8,901 bases of DNA, taken from Candidatus Acetothermia bacterium (GTDB lineage Bacteria > Bipolaricaulota > Bipolaricaulia > RBG-16-55-9 > DRXL01). The notes under the pieces are model-generated. The model worked only from the letters and a program-made list of their open reading frames with translations, was not told where the DNA came from and did not search any database. A program made the position numbers and the translations under genes. The DNA lies in the NCBI GenBank assembly GCA_028275205.1, contig JAPWVB010000047.1:1-8901 (forward strand). Direction: 5' to 3'. Within the stretch, counting starts at the first letter, position 1. The number at the start of each line of letters is the position of its first letter. Shown piece after piece: positions 1 through 6,407 of the stretch.

Positions 1-2
1 TC

Positions 3-1703
3 ATCCGCCTGATCTCCGGTGGAAAGTGGGGGATAGCACCGAGCAGTATAATTAAGGAAACCGGCCAGACTTTCCCAAACTTCTGCATCTTTACCATCGC
101 CGATGATCTCTGTAGGCTTATCATTACCCCTAGTGGGGACCTCACTGTCTTGGGCAAGGTGGGCATCGGCACCGATCAGCCAGAGGCCAAGCTCCACATC
201 CTAGCCAAATCTACCGATCCCGTGGGATTACAGCTCCGTTCTGAAGGCCCTGGCCGGGATGCTATCTTCGAGACGACCACAGATAATGATCTTGACCTGA
301 TGCTCGAGGCCGCGGGCAAGACCCGCTTCGATCTCGTCATCTACAAGGGAGGGGGCTTGGGCATCGTCGAGTGTGGGGCCTTGCCTTCCATCGCTTGCGT
401 GGCCTTCGCTGCTAGCCCAAGCAATGCTAGCCTTCTTGTCCAGAACGGCCAGATTCGGCTCTTCAACTCTAGCGGCCCGCTTGCGGCCATCGGCAACGGC
501 GCGATCTATTTCGATACCAAGGCTAACCCCGCCACGGGCGATCCCCCGAACACTCCATATTTCTGGGATGATGGGAAGAAGGAATGGGTGCCCCTGCGGG
601 GGTTGAAGTGCTGGGACCTCAACGGCAACGGTCGTCCTGACCTACCCGCTGAGGACACAAACGGTGACGGCAAAGTGGACATCAACGATTGCAAAGGGCC
701 TCATGGTGATCCCGGCCCTCAAGGCCCCGCGGGCCCACCTGGACCTCAAGGTCCCAAAGGAGATAAGGGCGACCCCGGACCTCCAGGCCCCCAAGGCCCC
801 CAAGGCCCTCCAGGCCCGCCTGGACCCCAGGGACCTAAGGGAGATAAGGGCGAAGTAGACTTTAGAACAGCGGATCAGCGCTACGTCCTCAAGCCCCGCG
901 ATGAGACCGATCTCACCATCGGCTCGCTTGCGACTTTACGGGATCTGAAAGCAAGAGGAAATTTGAGCGTAGGGGGGAATAGCGATCTGTTAGGCAATCT
1001 GACCGTCGGTGGGAGCATCTCTCTTAGCGGAGGCCTCACCGTCTTGGGCAAGGTAGGCATCGGCACCGATAAGCCCACGGAAAAACTCCATGTTAATGGC
1101 AACCTCCAGGTTGATGGGAGTGCTTCCCTGCGAAGCTACCTGTTTGCCGACTGGTTGGTGGTAGGCGAGCCAGGCAAAGGGGCCGAGTTAGCTTGGGGCA
1201 TCATCAATCCCGACAATGGCCCTGATCTGAGCATCGGTCCCATCAGCGACATTACTGCAGGGCGCATCACGCCATTGCTGCGTCTGACCCGTGATGGCAA
1301 TCTCCAGATTAATGGCAACCTTCGCGTCACCAAGGCCAAGTTCTTCGTCCAGCCCCATCCGAAAGACCCCACCAAGGAGATCGCCTTTGCGGCCCTGGAG
1401 GGGCCTGAGATCGGCGTCTATATCCGTGGCGAAGCCCAGCTTCAAGATGGGCAAGCCGAGATCACCTTCCCGGAGGAGTTCACGCTCGTCACTGCTGAAG
1501 AGGGCTTGACCGTCCAGCTCACCCCCATCGGGGAGTGGCTCCAGCTCTATGTGGTAGAGCTCTCGCCCCAGAAGTTGGTGGTGCGCGAGGCTCAGGGCAA
1601 GACCGGCAAGTTCTTCTACCTCGTCCAAGGGGTGCGCCAGGGCTTTGAAGGCTTCCACGCAGTCCAGGAAGTTCAGAGACAAGAAGCTCAGAGAAAGGAG
1701 TGA
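3..1703 (+). CDS. Collagen-like, tail-fibre-like surface protein (5' partial)
   Basis: The frame is open from the left edge, so the gene begins outside the window; 566 residues are visible. A TTG at 150 could pass as a start, but it is the Leu codon inside a repeated motif, LTVLGKVGIGT, which recurs at 1035. Domains in order: beta repeats of tail-fibre type with GKVGIGT..P..KLH (about 141-190); a segment with two EF-hand/dockerin-like loops, DLNGNGRPD and DTNGDGKVD (615-689), flanked by cysteines; 18 Gly-X-Y triplets (696-857); further NLTVGG/NLQVDG beta repeats and a second GKVGIGT motif (about 900-1130); and a C-terminal domain (about 1340-1660) with EGPEIGVYIRG, LTPIGEWLQLYV and FFYLVQGVRQGF, a type I associate with large surface proteins. 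No S74 chaperone/protease motif was recognised. A trimeric extracellular fibre is inferred. It is followed after 11 nt by the beta-helix/WD40 gene. Family type is fairly sure; function is unknown. Confidence 0.8.
   Translation: MRLISGGKWGIAPSSIIKETGQTFPNFCIFTIADDLCRLIITPSGDLTVLGKVGIGTDQPEAKLHILAKSTDPVGLQLRSEGPGRDAIFETTTDNDLDLMLEAAGKTRFDLVIYKGGGLGIVECGALPSIACVAFAASPSNASLLVQNGQIRLFNSSGPLAAIGNGAIYFDTKANPATGDPPNTPYFWDDGKKEWVPLRGLKCWDLNGNGRPDLPAEDTNGDGKVDINDCKGPHGDPGPQGPAGPPGPQGPKGDKGDPGPPGPQGPQGPPGPPGPQGPKGDKGEVDFRTADQRYVLKPRDETDLTIGSLATLRDLKARGNLSVGGNSDLLGNLTVGGSISLSGGLTVLGKVGIGTDKPTEKLHVNGNLQVDGSASLRSYLFADWLVVGEPGKGAELAWGIINPDNGPDLSIGPISDITAGRITPLLRLTRDGNLQINGNLRVTKAKFFVQPHPKDPTKEIAFAALEGPEIGVYIRGEAQLQDGQAEITFPEEFTLVTAEEGLTVQLTPIGEWLQLYVVELSPQKLVVREAQGKTGKFFYLVQGVRQGFEGFHAVQEVQRQEAQRKE
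696..857 (+). repeat. Collagen-like Gly-X-Y tract, 18 triplets
   Basis: Fifty-four codons read as uninterrupted Gly-X-Y. Pro fills many X and Y positions, and the block GPQGPKGDKG occurs twice. KGD/KGE triplets are typical of bacterial collagens, where Lys-Gly-Asp/Glu salt bridges stabilise the triple helix without hydroxyproline. It directly follows the calcium-loop segment, an arrangement that suggests a stiff trimeric stalk. The DNA is correspondingly repetitive (cctgga / ccaggcccc units). Confidence 0.93.
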
Positions 1704-1709
1704 GGAGGT
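1703..1709 (+). promoter_or_regulatory. Shine-Dalgarno AGGAGGT overlapping upstream stop
   Basis: TGAGGAGGT places the stop codon of the collagen-like gene (1701-1703) directly on a near-perfect SD sequence. The SD sits 5 nt before ATG 1715. This decides the start: the in-frame GTG at 1700 would precede the SD and put charged residues before the signal peptide. Translational coupling of the two genes is likely. Confidence 0.85.
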
Positions 1710-1714
1710 ACTCC

Positions 1715-4700
1715 ATGAAGCTCTTGAGATTTTTGGGGATAGTCCTGGTGGTAGCTGTAGGAGCGGGCTCTTTGGCCCTCTCCGGGGGCAAGGAGATCCG
1801 CGTCCCTCAGGACTACAAGACGATCCAAGAGGCCATCAATGCTGCTTCTGAGGGCGATACGATCCTCGTTGACGTCGGGACGTACAAAGAGACCATAGAG
1901 ATCCCCAAGGGGCTCACCCTGGTGGGGGCCGACCGCGACAAGACCATCATAAGCGGCAGCGATCTGCCAGTCGTGACCATCTCCAGCGCCGCCCTGGTGA
2001 CCGTGCGCAACGTCACCATCACCAATGGGCGGGATGGGGTCCTGGTAGAGCGAGGGGCGCAGGCGCTGCTGCGCCAGACCCGTATCGCTCAGAACCAACG
2101 CGACGGCGTGCTGGTGCAGGGCCGGGCGGAGCTGCTGGGCAACCTAATCCACAATAACAAGAACTGCGGGGTGCGAGCCTTCGGTAGCGGCGCTCAAGTC
2201 CAAGGGAGTGGGAACATCATCCGGGACAATGGTGGTGGCGACCTGTGCGGCGATGTGCCCGCGCAGCTGAAGGCTGAGGGGGGTCCGCCCCCTCCTGTGG
2301 TGCGCCTCAGCCCCAGCGAGTGGACCAACCGCAACCAGTTCACCCTGGACTGGGAGAATCCGGACTATCCGGCTCGGATCACGGCAGCGTGGTACAAGGT
2401 TGGGGGAGCTCCCACAAGCAGCGAGGATGGCCGGCGCACCACGGAGAAGCCTCTCCAGCTGCAGAGCCCCTCGGAGGGGCGCCAGGCGGTCTATCTGTGG
2501 CTGGAGGACGAGTTGGGCCAGAAGGATCATAGGAATGCCAGCCAGGCCTCGATGCTTCTTGACCAGACGCCGCCGACGATCATTGCCTCTCTCAACCCCC
2601 AGCCCAACGCTCAGGGATGGAACAACACGGACGTGACCGTGCGCTTTAGCTGCCAAGATGCCCTCTCCGGGGTAGCAAGCTGCACCCCGACAGATCCGAT
2701 TCAGGTCACTCAAGAGGGCCAAGGCCAGACGATCCAAGCCCAAGCGGTGGACAAGGCGGGCAACCAGGCCGAGCGAACCGTGACCGTGAACCTGGACAAG
2801 ACCAAGCCGCAGCTTACCCTTGGAGAGCCGCAAGGGACCTTGGGCAGCGAGGGGTGGTATCGCACGGATGTGGTCGTGCCGTATACCGCCACGGACAATC
2901 TTGCGGGCTTCAGTGGGGGGCAGAGGCAGCTGCAAGGGAGCGCCCGGAGTTCTGGGGAGGGCTCTGCGGTGAGGGTGCGCGTCCGGGTGGAGGATCTTGC
3001 GGGCAACGCTACGGAAGCCGAGGCCGGCCCGTTCAAAGTAGACCAGACGCCGCCGACGATCAGTGCTGCTGTCAACCCCCAGCCCAACGCTCAGGGGTGG
3101 AACAACACGGACGTGACCGTGCGCTTCCAGTGCAGCGATACCCTCTCTGGGTTGGTAAGCTGCACGCCACAGGAGGAGCGGGTGACCAGTGAAGGGGAGC
3201 GCAGGATCGAAGGCCGGGCTGAGGATCGTGCGGGCAACGTCCGCACCACCTCCGTCACAGTCCGCCTGGACAAGACCCCGCCGCGAGTGAGCTGCCAACC
3301 TCCCGACACCACGCGCTGGTACCGTGAGGACGTCTCGGTGCCTTGCACGGCTTCAGACAGCCTCTCTGGCTTGGCTAACTCCGCTGATGCCAGCTTCACT
3401 CTGATCGCCCGTGGGGAGGGTCGAGCGGTCTCCACCGGCACGCGCACGGTAGCCGACCGAGCGGGCAACAGCGTGACAGCTGGGCCCTACACCTTCCAGA
3501 TTGACAAGACCCCACCCACGATCACCTACACGCTCAGCCCCCAGCCCACGACTTGGGGGTGGAACAACACGGACGTGACCGTGCGCTTCCAGTGTGAGGA
3601 TGCTCTCTCTGGGTTGGTGAGCTGCACGCCACAGGAGGAGCGGGTGACCAGTGAAGGGGAGCGCAGGATCGAAGGCCGGGCTGAGGACCGCGCGGGCAAC
3701 GTCCGCACCACCTCCGTCACAGTCCGCCTGGACAAGACCCCGCCCACGGGCTCGCTCACCATCAACGACGGGGCCGCCTCTACCTATTCAACCACGGTGA
3801 CGCTGCGTATCACCGCCAACGACAATCTGAGCGGGGTGGCCGAGATGCGCTTCTCCAACGACGGGCGGACCTGGAGCGACTGGGAGTGGTTCAGCAGCAC
3901 CCGCTCCAACTGGGATCTAGCTCGTTACGGTGGCTCGGTGAACCAAATGGGCCCCAAGACGGTCTATGCTCAACTGCGGGACCGGGCGGGCAACGTCTCG
4001 CAGACCTTCAGCGCGACCATTCGCCTTACTGTCACTACCCTCACAGGCCACACCGACGTGGTCAGGTCCGTGGCGTTCAGCCCCGACGGGCGGCTGCTGG
4101 CCTCTGGCTCCAGGGACAAGACGATCAAGCTGTGGGATGTGGCCACAGGCAGAGAAGTGCGCACCCTCTTGAGTCCCAGCCACACCGACGTGGTCAGGTC
4201 CGTGGCGTTCAGCCCCGACGGGCGGCTGCTGGCCTCCGGCTCCTGGGACAGGACGATCAAGCTGTGGGATGTGGCCACAGGCAGAGAAGTGCGCACCCTC
4301 TCCGGCCACACCAACGGGGTCGAGTCCGTGGCGTTCAGCCCCGACGGGCGGCTGCTGGCCTCCGGCTCCTGGCAAGAGATCAAGCTGTGGGATGTGGCCA
4401 CAGGCAGAGAAGTGCGCACCCTCTTGAGTCCCAGCCACACCGACAGTGTCAGGTCCTGGGTCGAGTCCGTGGCGTTCAGCCCCGACGGGCGGCTCCTGGC
4501 CTCCGGCTCCGGTGACAGGACGATCAAGCTGTGGGATGTGGCCAGTGGCAGAGAAGTGCGCACCCTCTCCGGCCACACCGACTATGTCAGGTCCGTGGCG
4601 TTCAGCCCCGACGGGCGGCTGCTGGCCTCCGGCTCCGATGACAGGACGATCAAGCTGTGGGATGTGGCCACAGGCAGAGAAGTGCGCACCCTCTCCGGCC

Positions 4701-4936
4701 ACACCGGCTGGGTCTTGTCCGTGGCGTTCAGCCCCGACGGGCGGCTGCTGGCATCTGGATCCACTGACGACACGATCAAGCTGTGGGATGTAGCCACAGG
4801 CAGCCTCGTGCGCACCCTCTCCGGCCACACCGACAGTGTCATTTCCGTGGCGTTCAGCCCCGACGGGCGGCTCCTGGCATCAGGCTCCAGTGACACCACG
4901 ATCAAGCTGTGGGACATCAGCGATCTAGGAAGGTGA
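1715..4936 (+). CDS. Exported beta-helix / Ig-like repeat / WD40 fusion protein
   Basis: 1073 residues from ATG 1715, chosen for the SD at 1703-1709 and because it opens a signal peptide (MKLLRF, then a hydrophobic run to about residue 22). Domains: right-handed parallel beta-helix of pectate-lyase/DUF1565 style (about 25-188; IRVPQDYKTIQEAI, GDTILVDVGTYKE, then short NxxITNGRDGV-type coils); a proline-rich hinge GGPPPP (about 189); an Ig-like domain (to 283); then six Ig-like modules, most closed by D-(K/Q)-T-P-P and carrying D/A-G-N motifs (284-775); and seven WD40 repeats (776-1073), enough for one closed propeller. The helix part lacks recognisable carbohydrate-enzyme catalytic residues, so binding or scaffold use is more likely than catalysis. 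WD40 domains are usually intracellular, so an exported one joined to Ig modules is unusual. It sits between two other predicted exported genes, probably in one operon. No transmembrane or LPXTG anchor was seen at the C-terminus. Domain calls are secure; the role (adhesion, surface layer, polymer binding) is inference. Confidence 0.9.
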   Translation: MKLLRFLGIVLVVAVGAGSLALSGGKEIRVPQDYKTIQEAINAASEGDTILVDVGTYKETIEIPKGLTLVGADRDKTIISGSDLPVVTISSAALVTVRNVTITNGRDGVLVERGAQALLRQTRIAQNQRDGVLVQGRAELLGNLIHNNKNCGVRAFGSGAQVQGSGNIIRDNGGGDLCGDVPAQLKAEGGPPPPVVRLSPSEWTNRNQFTLDWENPDYPARITAAWYKVGGAPTSSEDGRRTTEKPLQLQSPSEGRQAVYLWLEDELGQKDHRNASQASMLLDQTPPTIIASLNPQPNAQGWNNTDVTVRFSCQDALSGVASCTPTDPIQVTQEGQGQTIQAQAVDKAGNQAERTVTVNLDKTKPQLTLGEPQGTLGSEGWYRTDVVVPYTATDNLAGFSGGQRQLQGSARSSGEGSAVRVRVRVEDLAGNATEAEAGPFKVDQTPPTISAAVNPQPNAQGWNNTDVTVRFQCSDTLSGLVSCTPQEERVTSEGERRIEGRAEDRAGNVRTTSVTVRLDKTPPRVSCQPPDTTRWYREDVSVPCTASDSLSGLANSADASFTLIARGEGRAVSTGTRTVADRAGNSVTAGPYTFQIDKTPPTITYTLSPQPTTWGWNNTDVTVRFQCEDALSGLVSCTPQEERVTSEGERRIEGRAEDRAGNVRTTSVTVRLDKTPPTGSLTINDGAASTYSTTVTLRITANDNLSGVAEMRFSNDGRTWSDWEWFSSTRSNWDLARYGGSVNQMGPKTVYAQLRDRAGNVSQTFSATIRLTVTTLTGHTDVVRSVAFSPDGRLLASGSRDKTIKLWDVATGREVRTLLSPSHTDVVRSVAFSPDGRLLASGSWDRTIKLWDVATGREVRTLSGHTNGVESVAFSPDGRLLASGSWQEIKLWDVATGREVRTLLSPSHTDSVRSWVESVAFSPDGRLLASGSGDRTIKLWDVASGREVRTLSGHTDYVRSVAFSPDGRLLASGSDDRTIKLWDVATGREVRTLSGHTGWVLSVAFSPDGRLLASGSTDDTIKLWDVATGSLVRTLSGHTDSVISVAFSPDGRLLASGSSDTTIKLWDISDLGR
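2561..3745 (+). repeat. Tandem Ig-like modules, alternating types A and B
   Basis: Type A modules (starting near residues 284, 444 and 598) share NPQP...GWNNTDVTVRF and ALSG..SC. Type B modules (near 362 and 520) share a WYR.DV..P.TA.D.L.G pattern. The A copies lie 480 and 462 nt apart. Nucleotide identity is near complete over about 130 nt between 3143-3283 and 3605-3745, which points to recent duplication of an A-B pair. The final module (about 674-775) is a different Ig type (GSLTINDGA, MRFSNDGRTWSDW, DRAGNVS) found in many secreted multidomain proteins. Confidence 0.85.
4040..4933 (+). repeat. Seven WD40 repeats, nearly identical in DNA
   Basis: Repeats begin at 4040, 4166, 4298, 4421, 4565, 4691 and 4817; the basic unit is 126 nt. 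Each reads L(S/T)GHTD.V.SVAFSPDGRLLASGS.D.TIKLWDVATGREVRT with small changes. Repeats 2 and 4 replace LSGHTD with LLSPSHTD using identical codons. Repeat 3 is one codon short (SWQEIKLW), and repeat 4 carries a 12-nt in-frame insertion (4454-4465). Seven repeats suit a single closed propeller. The low DNA divergence suggests recent amplification or gene conversion. Confidence 0.95.
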
Positions 4937-4956
4937 ACCTAAGCAAACTATTAAAG

Positions 4957-4965
4957 AAGGGAGGT
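4957..4965 (+). promoter_or_regulatory. Shine-Dalgarno AAGGGAGGT
   Basis: A strong SD-like sequence lies 7 nt before ATG 4973 in the 36-nt gap after the WD40 gene. It fixes the start of the next gene and supports its translation from a shared mRNA. No promoter-like hexamers were seen in this gap. Confidence 0.8.
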
Positions 4966-4972
4966 TAGACCC

Positions 4973-5725
4973 ATGAGATGCCCTCTAAAGTGGGTAGGGC
5001 TGGCAATGGCCCTACTAGGGATCTTAGTGGTCGGCAGCGTTAACTACGCCCAGCTCGACAGAAATAAGGGAGTAGAAGCAGCTCGGTTCACCATTGACGG
5101 CAAGGAGACCGTCCGACTCAAGATCTACGCCACGCTCGCTGAAGGCAAGCAGATCAGAGTCACCATCGGCCAGAACGAGATCACCTTCACGTGGACTGCC
5201 GAGAACGCCAAAGATGGTTTGGATACCGGGTATCTGGAGATCAGCGGGTCGGAAGTGCTCGTGCAGCTTCTCGATGTGGGAGCCCCCAACAGGTGCCAAA
5301 TCCCCGTGAGGGAAATCCCTACTGCGACTTGGAAGCAGTTCTGCACCGGAGGCCTGCAGACCGGCGACGTCCAAGTGACGCTCAGGTGGAACAGCACAGC
5401 AGATTTGGACCTGCATGTCGTAGATCCCAACGGCTGCGAAGTTTACTATCGCAACCCCACCTGCCCCAGCGGCGGCAAGCTGGACGTGGATGCTAACGCA
5501 GACTGCGAGAATGTCACAACTAGACCTGTGGAGAATATCTTTTGGCCGCCGGGCCAGGCCCCCAGAGGGGAATATAAAGTCTTCGTCCACTACTACGCGC
5601 GATGCTCAGGAGCCAGCTCGACGGAGTCGTTTACGGTGCGCGTCCTGGTGGATGGAACGGAGCAGGTATTCTCAGGCACTATAAGGGTTGATGAGCTAAA
5701 ACTCATTACTACGTTTAGACGCTGA
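4973..5725 (+). CDS. Exported protein with DUF2135/YfaP-like domain
   Basis: 250 residues. It starts with MRCPLKW and a hydrophobic stretch to about residue 26 (GSVNYAQ), read as a Sec signal peptide with cleavage near AQ. Residues 35-115 are a beta-rich segment without a family I recognise. From about 130 the protein reads VQVTLRWNSTADLDLHVVDP, then Y-N-P-x-C, then LDVDANADC, then ENIFWPPGQAPRGEYKVFV. This is the pattern of DUF2135 (YfaP-type) domains, whose biochemical role is unknown and which often occur in secreted proteins. The mature part has six cysteines, consistent with disulfides in an extracytoplasmic compartment. It follows the WD40 gene by 36 nt and is probably the last gene of the surface-protein operon. 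The family call is moderately sure; the function is unknown. Confidence 0.72.
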   Translation: MRCPLKWVGLAMALLGILVVGSVNYAQLDRNKGVEAARFTIDGKETVRLKIYATLAEGKQIRVTIGQNEITFTWTAENAKDGLDTGYLEISGSEVLVQLLDVGAPNRCQIPVREIPTATWKQFCTGGLQTGDVQVTLRWNSTADLDLHVVDPNGCEVYYRNPTCPSGGKLDVDANADCENVTTRPVENIFWPPGQAPRGEYKVFVHYYARCSGASSTESFTVRVLVDGTEQVFSGTIRVDELKLITTFRR

Positions 5726-5731
5726 TCAAAC

Positions 5732-5751
5732 CTGGATGCTGAAGCATCCGG
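5732..5751 (+). terminator. Small hairpin after the surface-protein operon
   Basis: GGATGC-TGAA-GCATCC (5734-5749) is a perfect 6-bp stem with a tetraloop, extended by a T:G and a C:G pair. It lies 6 nt after the stop of the DUF2135-like gene. The downstream bases (GCTATCTTAG) are not a U-tract, so it is a weak candidate for a terminator or an mRNA 3'-end stabiliser. Confidence 0.35.
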
Positions 5752-5802
5752 CTATCTTAGGGTACTGAAGGGTAGGTGAGCGTGCTTTAGCTCAGAAGTT
5801 GA

Positions 5803-5830
5803 GGGCCGGGGCCCTCGCCCGCCCCGGCCC
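5803..5830. repeat. GC-rich 10-bp inverted repeat at the antitoxin promoter
   Basis: GGGCCGGGGC (5803-5812) is perfectly complementary to GCCCCGGCCC (5821-5830) across an 8-nt loop. It ends 7 nt before the TATAAT box at 5838, so it covers the -35 region. It could be an operator for autoregulation by the antitoxin/toxin pair or an RNA hairpin ending upstream read-through. There is no U-tract. Confidence 0.5.
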
Positions 5831-5843
5831 CATCTGATATAAT
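5811..5843 (+). promoter_or_regulatory. Extended -10 promoter of the DUF433/DUF5615 pair
   Basis: TGATATAAT (5835-5843) is a perfect extended -10 box (TGnTATAAT). It is followed by only 10 nt before ATG 5854, so transcription should start within about 2-5 nt of the start codon. No SD is present. The 33-bp cassette is repeated with one mismatch at 6408-6440. A -35 at 17-bp spacing would be TCGCCC, a poor match, so the extended -10 probably carries most of the recognition. Confidence 0.72.
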
Positions 5844-5853
5844 TTCCCAAGCG

Positions 5854-6072
5854 ATGAGCACCAAGGAGAAGTGGATCGTCTCCGACCCTGAACACTTGGG
5901 CGGCGCCCCACGGGTGCGCGGCACCCGCATCTCCGTAGCTTTGCTTCTAGAGCTTCTCGCTTGCGGCATGACCATCCCCGAGATCGTCCAGGAATACCCC
6001 AGCCTCAGTGAAGAGGCCATCCGTGGCGTCTTAGAGGAGTTGGCCCATTCGGATCTCTTGGCCGTGCCATGA
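5854..6072 (+). CDS. DUF433 family antitoxin-like protein
   Basis: 72 residues. It shows the DUF433 pattern: DPEHLGGAPRVRGTRISV, then LLELLACGMTIPEIVQEYPSL, then EEAIRGVLEE. DUF433 proteins are small helix-turn-helix-like proteins commonly encoded just before PIN-like genes and predicted to be VapB-type antitoxins that bind DNA and neutralise the partner nuclease. The start at 5854 lies just after an extended -10 promoter and has no SD, so leaderless translation is inferred. Its TGA (6070-6072) overlaps the ATG of the next gene as ATGA, typical of coupled antitoxin-toxin pairs. The GC-rich inverted repeat upstream could be its own operator. Confidence 0.88.
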   Translation: MSTKEKWIVSDPEHLGGAPRVRGTRISVALLLELLACGMTIPEIVQEYPSLSEEAIRGVLEELAHSDLLAVP

Positions 6073-6398
6073 AGATCTTGCTCGATGAGAACCTCCCAGA
6101 GTCGCTGGTGCCTGCCCTACGCCGCCTGGGCCATGAGGTTGATTCGGTCAACAGCCTGCGCCTGAAGGGCTTGGATAACAGCACCCTCTATCGCCAAGTG
6201 GCCCAGCAGTATGATCTCTGCTTCACCAAGGATGCAGGCTTCGTACACAATGTCCGTCAGATGCCTTTCCCCTCGCGGACGAAGGTGCTGCGGGTCATCT
6301 TGCCCCAACAGCCGGCGAAAGTCTTTGTGGGTGCTTTTGTGAGAGCTTTTGAGCAGAGCGATTGGTCCCGCTACCAGAACGGCAGCGATTGGCCATAA
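6069..6398 (+). CDS. DUF5615 family PIN-like toxin-like protein
   Basis: 109 residues. The N-terminus MKILLDENLPESL...LRRLGHEV is the signature of DUF5615/Mut7-C-like PIN-related proteins, with D6 and E7 as likely metal ligands. Further family-like positions are D36 (LKGLDNSTLY) and the FTKDAGF motif with D55. Many relatives have T-x-D-x-D-F here; this protein has Gly in place of the second Asp, so the active site may be reduced or use another ligand. The family is predicted to be a ribonuclease toxin paired with DUF433, but enzymatic proof is limited. It overlaps the antitoxin-like gene by 4 nt and is presumably translated by re-initiation. A 50-nt gap follows before yidD. Confidence 0.86.
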   Translation: MKILLDENLPESLVPALRRLGHEVDSVNSLRLKGLDNSTLYRQVAQQYDLCFTKDAGFVHNVRQMPFPSRTKVLRVILPQQPAKVFVGAFVRAFEQSDWSRYQNGSDWP

Positions 6399-6407
6399 CT
6401 ATCAGAG

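Noticed and set aside
1188..1682. Minus-strand open frame of 164 codons opposite the collagen-like gene
   Set aside because: It is antisense to the well-supported C-terminal domain, with no SD and no family resemblance.
1..1703. Phage tail-fibre gene marking a prophage
   Set aside because: Tail-fibre-like beta repeats are present, but no other phage gene is in the window and the neighbours are exported surface proteins and housekeeping genes.
2144..3298. Minus-strand open frame of 384 codons opposite the Ig modules
   Set aside because: It is a shadow frame caused by high GC: Arg/Leu/Gly/Ala-rich, with no recognisable motif, and opposite a convincing exported protein.
3917..4828. Minus-strand open frame of about 300 codons opposite the WD40 repeats
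   Set aside because: It is the repeated antisense of the WD40 units (VGAERHG, FSACGHIPQLD over and over). It has no independent start signal, and the plus-strand frame is a clear domain family.
4040..4933. Could the regular 126-nt repeats be a CRISPR-like or satellite array?
   Set aside because: They are in frame, encode WD40 units with GH and WD hallmarks, and have no variable spacers.
5024..5590. Minus-strand open frame of 188 codons opposite the DUF2135-like gene
   Set aside because: The plus strand has an SD, a signal peptide and a domain match; the minus frame has none.
5803..5843. Rho-independent terminator at the GC-rich inverted repeat
   Set aside because: The stem is followed by CATCTGATATAAT rather than a T-run, and half of it is part of a promoter cassette repeated elsewhere.
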